The translations under genes were made by a program, and so were the position numbers. From an uncultured Porphyromonadaceae bacterium (GTDB lineage: Bacteria > Bacteroidota > Bacteroidia > Bacteroidales > Muribaculaceae): DNA of 12,777 bases. The first letter of the stretch is position 1; each line of letters begins with the position of its first letter. Positions 7,871 through 12,777 of this stretch are shown one piece after another. The DNA lies in assembly GCA_900541555.1 (NCBI GenBank), contig UQKE01000056.1, positions 1-12,777 on the forward strand, written 5' to 3'. The notes under the pieces were generated by a model that searched no databases, was not told where the DNA came from, and was given only the letters and a program-made list of their open reading frames with translations.

Positions 7871-7905
7871 AAAATTTGGCATAAGTAAAAAAAGTGCCTA
7901 ATTTT
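7871..7905. repeat. 11-base inverted repeat before the small helix-turn-helix gene
   Basis: AAAATTTGGCA at 7871-7881 and TGCCTAATTTT at 7895-7905 are complementary at 10 of 11 positions, with a 13-base A-rich loop. The repeat lies 45 bases before the ATG at 7950 in the 149-base gap after the DUF4301 gene. It could be an operator, a weak terminator (few T follow), or part of a promoter. Its right half shares a motif with the lon promoter. Confidence 0.55.
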
Positions 7906-7949
7906 ATGACATGAAAAAAGAATCTCTTAACAATTAAAATTATAGTGTC

Positions 7950-8252
7950 ATGACTAAAACTATTTCATTTAATGAATTGCGAAGAATTAAAGACAGTTTG
8001 CCTGACGGATCAATGCATAAAATTGCCGACAAATTGAATGTGAACGTACAAACGGTGCGGAATTACTTCGGCGGCACGAATTATGCATGGAAAAAACTGC
8101 GGCTTGCATATAGAGCCGGGCCCCGACGGCGGTATCGTAGTTTTAGACGATACGTTGATATACGATATGGCGCTGGAAATATTAAGAGAGCAAAACGAAA
8201 AATAAATTATCGGAACGAGGATTTTGTGTTATGGCAGGCGAAGAATTGTTGA
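7950..8252 (+). CDS. Small helix-turn-helix DNA-binding protein, apparently frameshifted
   Basis: The first 44 or so residues are a convincing DNA-binding module: TISFNELRRIKDSLPDGS followed by the helix-turn-helix MHKIADKLNVNVQTVRNYFGG. It resembles small Bacteroidetes regulators of about 85 residues that I recall having a conserved acidic C-terminal half. After TNYAWKK the open frame becomes arginine-rich and unlike any expected protein, and runs to a stop at 8252, overlapping the next gene by 22 bases. The expected C-terminal half is intact in the next frame (8086-8205, ending at TAA 8203-8205), with a run of six A at 8091-8096 at the junction. The real gene is therefore probably 7950-8205 with a one-base insertion, a sequencing error, or recoding. 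As it stands in one frame, the product keeps the DNA-binding part but has a foreign tail. Confidence 0.7.
   Translation: MTKTISFNELRRIKDSLPDGSMHKIADKLNVNVQTVRNYFGGTNYAWKKLRLAYRAGPRRRYRSFRRYVDIRYGAGNIKRAKRKINYRNEDFVLWQAKNC
8086..8205 (+). other. Out-of-frame C-terminal half of the small helix-turn-helix gene
   Basis: Read from 8086 this segment gives HGKNCGLHIEPGPDGG, then IVVLDDTLIYDMALEILREQ and NEK before TAA. It is acidic, compact and coherent, whereas the continuing frame from 7950 is arginine-rich. Removing one A from the A6 run at 8091-8096 joins both halves into one frame of about 84 codons. The stop at 8205 would leave a normal 25-base gap to the next gene. Confidence 0.75.
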
Positions 8253-9301
8253 CTTTGACGATTCAACCGTATGAGAAAGCCATAATCTTAAAATCGGTTT
8301 TGGAGCGCGAAGGCATTGAGGTTGTCGTTGGCAATGTGAGCCAGCGGCAACCTTTGATTTCTTCGGGCGTGCGGTTGCGAATCCACGAACGGGATCTGCC
8401 CAAAGCATTGTCCTTGCTGGAAACGACGGCGAAAGACCGTCAAAGCAAGGGCGAGATTCTGATACCGGTGGATTTTTCCGACTATTCGGCAAAAGCTTGT
8501 TTGGTAGGATTCGGAATCGCCCATGCGGAAAAACGTCCGGTTGTCGTTTTGCATTCTTATATGGGGCAATATTTTTCCGGTTCGTTGCCGTTGGATGTGA
8601 AGCTTCGAAAAGAAAATTCAGGAAAAGAAGTCGAGGCGCATCGGCAAATGGCGGAGTTTGAAGAACGCTTGAAGCAAATAGTGTCCCCGGAAATCCTTTC
8701 TGCAGTGGAGTATCGATGCGAGGTGGTCGAGGGCATTCCGGAAGATGCCATCTTGGAATATGCAAAACAGTCCGGCCCTGAACTGATAGTGATGGGCACG
8801 CGAGGGAAGCACAAGAAAGAAGAAGATTTGATTGGAAGCGTGACGGCAGAAGTGCTCGATTCCGTCGCATATCCGTTGCTCGCCATTCCGGAAGGTTTTG
8901 TCGTGAATGAAACAGTGGAGAAACGCAACATTGTGTTTTACAGCAACCTCGAACAGTCGGATTTGATGTCGCTCGACGTGTTGATGCGAAAGTTCAAGGG
9001 TGTTAGGGTTTTCATCGCGCATGTCAAAAGCGGTCATGAAAAATTTGTCGACGAGCGCTTGGAAGCTCTTGGCTTGTATTGCCGCCACCAATATGCAGAT
9101 TCTGAATTCCTAATCAGAAAATTTACCGAACCTTGCTTTTTGGACGAATTTGAACAATGCTTGATTGACGACAAAATCGAGTTGGTGGTAATTCCGAATA
9201 AAAAGCGGAATATTTTCACGCGGTTGTTCAGTCCGAGCATAGCCCATCGCATCATGTTCCATACAGACATTCCGATGCTGGTCGTGCCTACCAAGAAATA
9301 A
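8231..9301 (+). CDS. Universal stress protein with DUF2007-like N-terminal domain and two USP domains
   Basis: A 356-residue cytoplasmic protein with three parts. Residues 1-65 resemble the DUF2007 'putative signal transducing protein' fold (TIQPYEKAIILKSVLEREGI, then GVRLRIHERDLPKALSLL). The first USP domain (about 74-221) begins EILIPVDFSDYSAKA and carries a complete ATP-binding motif G-x2-G-x9-G-S at G189, G192, G202 and S203. The second (about 232-354) ends in IPMLVVP but lacks that motif (NKKRNIFTRLFSPSIAHR instead), so probably only the first binds nucleotide. Such double USP proteins are common in Bacteroidetes and linked in general to stress and starvation; the exact role is unknown. 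It follows the small DNA-binding gene closely, so the two are probably co-transcribed, and it ends at the terminator at 9301-9335. Confidence 0.92.
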   Translation: MAGEELLTLTIQPYEKAIILKSVLEREGIEVVVGNVSQRQPLISSGVRLRIHERDLPKALSLLETTAKDRQSKGEILIPVDFSDYSAKACLVGFGIAHAEKRPVVVLHSYMGQYFSGSLPLDVKLRKENSGKEVEAHRQMAEFEERLKQIVSPEILSAVEYRCEVVEGIPEDAILEYAKQSGPELIVMGTRGKHKKEEDLIGSVTAEVLDSVAYPLLAIPEGFVVNETVEKRNIVFYSNLEQSDLMSLDVLMRKFKGVRVFIAHVKSGHEKFVDERLEALGLYCRHQYADSEFLIRKFTEPCFLDEFEQCLIDDKIELVVIPNKKRNIFTRLFSPSIAHRIMFHTDIPMLVVPTKK

Positions 9302-9335
9302 AAAAACCGAAGTCAAGACAAGCTTCGGTTTTTTT
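9301..9335. terminator. Bidirectional intrinsic terminator between the USP gene and lon
   Basis: CCGAAG (9307-9312) and CTTCGG (9323-9328) form the GC core, extended by the A run at 9301-9306 pairing with the T run at 9329-9335, around a 10-base loop. A T tract follows the hairpin on both strands, so it can end transcripts of the stress protein from the left and of lon from the right (lon stop at 9359). Confidence 0.88.
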
Positions 9336-9358
9336 GTGTGAGTTGGTTATTCGTTTTT

Positions 9359-11797
9359 TTAATCGTCTTCGACCACTGTGTCGGTGAGTGCCAAGTCGAT
9401 GACTTGTTTGATGGTCGACACGTAGTGGAATGTCAAACCTTTGATATATATCGGCTTGATGTCTTCTATGTCTTTGCGGTTTTCTTCCGACAGGATAATT
9501 TCTTTGATGCCTGCACGTTTTGCTGCCAAAATCTTTTCCTTTATTCCGCCTACCGGAAGCACTTTCCCCCTCAGGGTGATTTCTCCGGTCATAGCAATAT
9601 GGTCTTTCACTTTTCGGCGCGTGAAAGCCGAGGCAAGCGAAGTGGCCATCGTGATTCCGGCCGAAGGCCCGTCTTTCGGGATGGCGCCTTCCGGCACATG
9701 GATGTGCACGTTGAAATTGTCGAATTTTTCAGTTTCGATGCCGAATTTCTTGCCGTTTGCTTTTAAGTATTGAAGGGCAATGACAGCCGATTCTTTCATG
9801 ACGTCGCCCAAATTGCCTGTGAGGGTCAGTTTCTCGCCTTTTCCTTTGGACAGCGACGATTCGATGAACAGGATTTCTCCGCCAACGGCAGTCCATGCCA
9901 ATCCGGTGACAACGCCGACTTGGTCGTTTCCTTCATATTTGTCGGAGAAATATTCTTCGGGGCCCAAATACTCTTTCAGCGATTCGACTGATATTGTTTT
10001 TGCAAATTCCTTGTCGCTTGCTTTGAGGCGGGCAATGCGGCGAAGTATTTTTGCAATCTTCTTTTCCAATTGTCGCACTCCGGATTCCCGCGTGTAGGAT
10101 TCAATGATTTTTGTCAAAGTCTTTTTCGGGAAGTCTATTTCTTTCTTGTCGAATCCATGTTCTTTCAACTGCTTCGGAACAAGGAACTTTTTCGCGATTT
10201 CGACTTTTTCTTCCAAAATGTAGCCGGAAACTTCAATCAATTCCATACGGTCGAGCAACGGCTGCGACAAAGTGGAAAGGGTGTTGGCTGTGGCGATAAA
10301 GAGGATGTTCGACAAGTCGTAGTCCACGTCAATGTAATTGTCGTGGAAATGGCAATTTTGTTCGGGATCAAGCACTTCGAGCAATGCCGAAGACGGATCG
10401 CCTTTGAAATCTTGTCCCAATTTGTCTATTTCGTCGAGCACGAATACCGGATTCGAGCTGCCGCTTTTGATGAGTCCTTGTATGATGCGTCCGGGCATGG
10501 CTCCGATGTATGTTTTCCGGTGTCCGCGAATTTCAGCCTCGTCGTGCAGTCCGCCAAGCGACATCCTGACATATTTTCTGTGCAGGGCGTCGGCAATCGA
10601 TTTGCCCAAAGACGTTTTTCCTACGCCCGGAGGGCCGTAGAGGCAAAGTATGGGCGCTTTCATGTCGCCACGCAACTTCAACACGGCCAAATGTTCGAGG
10701 ATGCGGTCTTTTACGTTTTCCAAGCCGAAGTGATCTTTGTTTAGTTGCTTTTCGGCATTTTCAAGATTGAAATTGTCTACGGTGTATTCGCCCCATGGCA
10801 AGTCGAGCAACGTTTCGATATAGTTGTATTGCACTGAGAAATCGGGCGATTGGGGTTGTAGCCGTTCCAATCGCTTCATTTCTTTTTCGAATACAGCCTT
10901 CACATCTTCGCTCCATTTTTTGTCGGCGGCGCGTTTGTAGAGATTATCGATGTCTTGTTCTTCCGTGTCGCCCAATTCGTCTTGGATGGTGCGGATTTGT
11001 TGTTGCAGGAAATGTGTGCGTTGCTGTTCGGATATGTCGCGTTGCGTTTTCGACTCGATATCGGCGCGAATGGCCACCAATTGGGCTTCGCGGCTCAAAT
11101 ACGTGAACAGGCTGTAAGCCCTTTGCTTGATCGACGATTGAGACAGCAGGTGCTGTTTCACGTTCGGTTCGAGCGGAGAGTTGACACAGAGGAAGTTGAT
11201 AAGATGGACGGGGTTGTCGATGTTTTTGATGGCAAAAACAAGTTCGTTCATCTTATTGCCCATTTTTTCGAGCATTTTGATTGTCATTTCTCGCAAACCT
11301 GTAACCAATACGCTGAATTCCTTGTCTGATTTGTCGGGATATTCTTCGTCGATGGGAGAAATGTCGGCTCTCAAATATGGAGAAGTCCTTGTGATTTTTT
11401 CCAATTTGAACGGATAATGCCCTTGCAGGATGACATTGGTCGTGTCGTCGGGAAATTCCAATATCTTGACAATGTCGGCCACGACGCCGATGGAATACAG
11501 CCCGTCTTGGTCGGGGTCTTCCTCGGATGCGTCTTTTTGGCAGACAACGCCGATGGGTGTTTTCGATTTTTGTGCTGCCTTTATCAAGGCAAGCGATTTG
11601 CGCCTCCCGACGGCTACCGGTATTGCCACGTCGGGAAACAGCACCATATTGCGAAGCGCCAGAATTGGCACGTCGGAGGTTGCAACGACAGGATCTTTTG
11701 AAGCATCGTCGCCGACAGGCTCGATGTCTGTCAGTATCGAGCAAATTTGCGGGGATGCGTCGTCGGCGAAGGGTGTATTGTCAAAAAAATTTATCAT
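9359..11797 (-). CDS. lon: ATP-dependent Lon protease
   Basis: A cytoplasmic AAA+ serine protease that degrades misfolded and regulatory proteins. With ATG at 11797 it has 812 residues, normal for the family. It has an N-terminal substrate-binding domain beginning near PILALRNMVLFP, a central coiled region, Walker A GPPGVGKT (388-395), Walker B FVLDEID (452-458) and the Lon protease domain with Ser712 in KDGPSAG and Lys755 in GGIKEK, the catalytic pair at the same spacing as in E. coli. The frame extends upstream to an ATG at 11881, but the extra 28 residues are not Lon-like and lie across the predicted promoter at 11825-11840, so I reject that start. It is a single-gene unit that converges on the stress-protein operon. 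Confidence 0.96.
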   Translation of the reverse strand: MINFFDNTPFADDASPQICSILTDIEPVGDDASKDPVVATSDVPILALRNMVLFPDVAIPVAVGRRKSLALIKAAQKSKTPIGVVCQKDASEEDPDQDGLYSIGVVADIVKILEFPDDTTNVILQGHYPFKLEKITRTSPYLRADISPIDEEYPDKSDKEFSVLVTGLREMTIKMLEKMGNKMNELVFAIKNIDNPVHLINFLCVNSPLEPNVKQHLLSQSSIKQRAYSLFTYLSREAQLVAIRADIESKTQRDISEQQRTHFLQQQIRTIQDELGDTEEQDIDNLYKRAADKKWSEDVKAVFEKEMKRLERLQPQSPDFSVQYNYIETLLDLPWGEYTVDNFNLENAEKQLNKDHFGLENVKDRILEHLAVLKLRGDMKAPILCLYGPPGVGKTSLGKSIADALHRKYVRMSLGGLHDEAEIRGHRKTYIGAMPGRIIQGLIKSGSSNPVFVLDEIDKLGQDFKGDPSSALLEVLDPEQNCHFHDNYIDVDYDLSNILFIATANTLSTLSQPLLDRMELIEVSGYILEEKVEIAKKFLVPKQLKEHGFDKKEIDFPKKTLTKIIESYTRESGVRQLEKKIAKILRRIARLKASDKEFAKTISVESLKEYLGPEEYFSDKYEGNDQVGVVTGLAWTAVGGEILFIESSLSKGKGEKLTLTGNLGDVMKESAVIALQYLKANGKKFGIETEKFDNFNVHIHVPEGAIPKDGPSAGITMATSLASAFTRRKVKDHIAMTGEITLRGKVLPVGGIKEKILAAKRAGIKEIILSEENRKDIEDIKPIYIKGLTFHYVSTIKQVIDLALTDTVVEDD

Positions 11798-11824
11798 AAT
11801 TTCAGCATTTCTATTCTGTGCATA

Positions 11825-11840
11825 GCAAAAAAAGTGCCAA
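11825..11840 (-). promoter_or_regulatory. Predicted sigma-54 (RpoN) promoter of lon
   Basis: The minus strand reads TTGGCACTTTTTTTGC. It has the -24 GG (11838-11837) and the -12 GC (11826-11825) separated by exactly 10 bases, and the wider TGGCAC and TTTGC match the sigma-54 consensus. The implied transcription start near 11813 gives a leader of about 15 bases to the ATG at 11797. I see no TAnnTTTG element in this gap and no obvious activator-binding dyad upstream. Confidence 0.65.
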
Positions 11841-11866
11841 AAGGTGGGCAGGCGAGTATTGAGGAT

Positions 11867-11907
11867 AAAAAACCGGAGCAATTCTTTGTTGTCGATTGTC
11901 CCGGTTT
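11867..11907 (-). terminator. Intrinsic terminator of the thioredoxin-fold gene
   Basis: Segments 11870-11882 and 11895-11907 pair over 13 positions with one mismatch and one G-U, around a 12-base loop, with a CCGG core. On the minus strand the hairpin runs into six T (11872-11867). It begins 8 bases after the stop codon at 11915-11917, insulating lon from the upstream gene. Confidence 0.85.
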
Positions 11908-11914
11908 CTTGTGG

Positions 11915-12403
11915 TTATTGGCATATAAGTTTTGTCAACTGCCGTTTGTCAGGATTGATTGCTATGATTTTGCCTTCACGGTTTATCAGATAGCTTCGAA
12001 ATCCTTGTTCTAAATGGTAGCGTTCGGATATTTCCGAATCGAAACCATCATAGTCGTAAAATTGCGTCTTGCTGTCCAAATTGTCGATTTTGACAATCTC
12101 GCGATAAAGCATTTCTTCTTTGTCGTAGTTGATGGCGATAAAATCGACCGTTTTGGCATGTTCTTTTGCAAATCTGTCGTAAACCACGTTGCGTATGCGT
12201 GATTCGGCATCGTGCGACGACCAGAAATTCACAACGACAAATTCACCTCTCAGGTTGCTAAGCGTAACTTTTCTTTCGTTGTCGGCGAAGGAAAAACTTG
12301 GAGCAAACGCTCCGGCTTTCGGAGCAACGTCGTAAGCATTGTTAGACGAGGTGAATACAAAGAACACGGCAATGACTGCAATTGTCGTCAATGTTTTCCT
12401 CAT
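11915..12403 (-). CDS. Secreted thioredoxin-fold (TlpA/redoxin-like) protein lacking redox cysteines
   Basis: A 162-residue protein with an N-terminal signal peptide or anchor (about 1-23, IAVIAVFFVF core), so it is periplasmic. The body follows the TlpA/AhpC-like layout: AGAFAPSFSF, KVTLSNLRGEFVVVNFW, VDFIAINYDKEE, and SYLINREGKIIAIN. Where redox members have W-C-x-x-C it has WSSHDAES (61-68), and where they have the cis-proline before the last strands it has GFRSYLI. The only cysteine is C161, the second-last residue. It cannot be a dithiol oxidoreductase and may bind a partner or ligand. I recall similar W-x-S-x-D-x-x-S proteins in Bacteroidales, so this may be a conserved subfamily and not a decayed gene. 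It has its own promoter, a structured leader and its own terminator. Confidence 0.82.
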   Translation of the reverse strand: MRKTLTTIAVIAVFFVFTSSNNAYDVAPKAGAFAPSFSFADNERKVTLSNLRGEFVVVNFWSSHDAESRIRNVVYDRFAKEHAKTVDFIAINYDKEEMLYREIVKIDNLDSKTQFYDYDGFDSEISERYHLEQGFRSYLINREGKIIAINPDKRQLTKLICQ

Positions 12404-12509
12404 TCAAATAAATTATAGTTCATACTCAAGGCTTTCTTGGGCATCCGCCTGAGAAAAGCCCCTGCCGATTTTCGGCAAAACAGGGGAACTCTTTCCCCTC
12501 GTGGAAATT
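12404..12509 (-). promoter_or_regulatory. Structured 5' leader with mutually exclusive hairpins
   Basis: Between the predicted transcription start (about 12509) and ATG at 12403, the minus-strand RNA contains three complementary parts. AGGGGAA (12499-12493) pairs with TTCCCCT (12488-12482) as a perfect 7-base stem with a 4-base loop. The same TTCCCCT region can instead pair with AGGGG (12463-12459), enclosing TGCCGA/TCGGCA pairing between 12477 and 12463. A third stem, GGCTTTTCT with AGAAAGCC, overlaps the end of the AGGGG segment. Such competition is the layout of an attenuator or riboswitch-like leader, but I recognise no known class and the T run after the second hairpin is weak. Confidence 0.45.
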
Positions 12510-12515
12510 TGGGCG

Positions 12516-12545
12516 CAAAGATACGAATAAATGTCAACATGCAAA
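12516..12545 (-). promoter_or_regulatory. Promoter of the thioredoxin-fold gene
   Basis: The minus strand has TATCTTTG at 12523-12516, an exact TAnnTTTG -7 element, and TTTG at 12545-12542 as the -33 element with an 18-base spacer. The -33 box lies inside a short dyad (TGCAAA at 12540-12545 and TTTGCA at 12551-12556). The transcription start should be near 12509. Confidence 0.65.
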
Positions 12546-12647
12546 CTGTTTTTGCAAAAATCTTTCTTTTTGTAAGAAAATGGGCGTTCGTGAATGGGTG
12601 ATTTATACGCGGCGGTGGCAGCTTGTGGCAATGAGTTTTTTCTTTTG
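12546..12647. other. Non-coding stretch between the promoter and the terminal repeats
   Basis: Part of the 374-base gene-free right end. Apart from a small dyad TTTCTT/AAGAAA (12563-12568 and 12574-12579) I see nothing recognisable. The minus-strand frame that stays open through here is not credible as a gene. Confidence 0.5.
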
Positions 12648-12777
12648 CTCGATTTGCGGTATCTTTGTATAAGATAAGCTGCATCTCGGCATAACCGCTC
12701 AAACGAGTTTGGCGCTTCTGCACTCGATTTGCGGTATCTTTGTATAAGATAAGCTGCATCTCGGCATAACCGCTCAA
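12648..12777. repeat. Tandem repeat, 75-base period, two copies, cut by the right edge
   Basis: The 55-base segment 12648-12702 recurs without a mismatch at 12723-12777; the 20 bases between complete a 75-base period, so the second unit is truncated by the window edge. Each unit holds TATCTTTG on the plus strand (12660-12667 and 12735-12742), matching the Bacteroidetes -7 element, nested in the dyad TATCTT-TGTAT-AAGATA and an outer GCGGT/ACCGC dyad. The gap between copies also has a CAAAC/GTTTG dyad. The array is likely a regulatory or dispersed repeat pointing to a gene beyond the edge. Confidence 0.9.

Noticed and set aside
11798..11881. Upstream extension of lon to an ATG at 11881
   Set aside because: The extra 28 residues are not Lon-like and the stretch contains the predicted promoter and nearly reaches the neighbour's terminator; ATG at 11797 gives normal family length.
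12404..12509. Small SRP RNA or a known riboswitch in the leader
   Set aside because: The conserved SRP RNA tip and the core motifs of the TPP, cobalamin, SAM, preQ1 and GEMM classes were looked for and not seen.
12400..12777. Minus-strand ORF with a 25-residue repeat at the right edge
   Set aside because: It arises because the DNA repeat period is divisible by three; it runs through the promoter and structured leader of the thioredoxin-fold gene and ends in ordinary non-coding sequence.
12648..12777. CRISPR array
   Set aside because: Only two 55-base copies with a 20-base gap are visible, the repeat is too long and holds promoter-like elements, and no cas gene is nearby.

Overview
The window is chromosomal DNA from a member of the Bacteroidetes, most likely the order Bacteroidales. 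The main reasons are a DUF4301 protein, a double-domain universal stress protein of the Bacteroidetes type, TAnnTTTG promoter -7 elements in front of several genes, few Shine-Dalgarno sequences, and the family membership of the small helix-turn-helix gene. Base composition is moderate. Most of the window is ordinary housekeeping DNA; I see no prophage, insertion sequence, CRISPR array, tRNA or rRNA.

Positions 1-6168 hold a tightly packed minus-strand cluster, read from right to left: a long RelA/SpoT-type (p)ppGpp synthetase with a degenerate hydrolase half; an unrecognised lipoprotein overlapping its 3' end by 20 bases; ftsY (signal recognition particle receptor); rimO (ribosomal protein S12 methylthiotransferase); and a secreted protein with two nearly identical TonB C-terminal domains, cut by the left edge. 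Gaps are 37 bases or less, so one transcript from a promoter near 6195 could cover all five.

Positions 6280-9301 are on the plus strand: a DUF4301 protein that looks to me like a nucleotide-sugar pyrophosphorylase-type fold, a small helix-turn-helix gene whose C-terminal half lies in another frame (an apparent frameshift at a run of six A), and a universal stress protein with a DUF2007-like N-terminal domain. A bidirectional hairpin terminator separates this block from lon, which converges on it from the right.

Positions 9359-12403 are minus strand again: lon protease, then a secreted thioredoxin-fold protein with no redox cysteines, which has its own terminator. The lon start at 11797 is preceded by an exact sigma-54 type promoter (GG-N10-GC), unusual for a lon gene. 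The last 374 bases have no credible gene. They hold the promoter and a leader of about 105 bases able to form mutually exclusive hairpins for the thioredoxin-like gene, and two copies of a 75-base-period tandem repeat, each carrying a plus-strand -7 element, running off the right edge.

The points most worth a second look are the sigma-54 promoter of lon, the frameshifted regulator, the alternative-folding leader, the terminal promoter-like repeat, and a motif shared by the lon promoter and the region before the small regulator.
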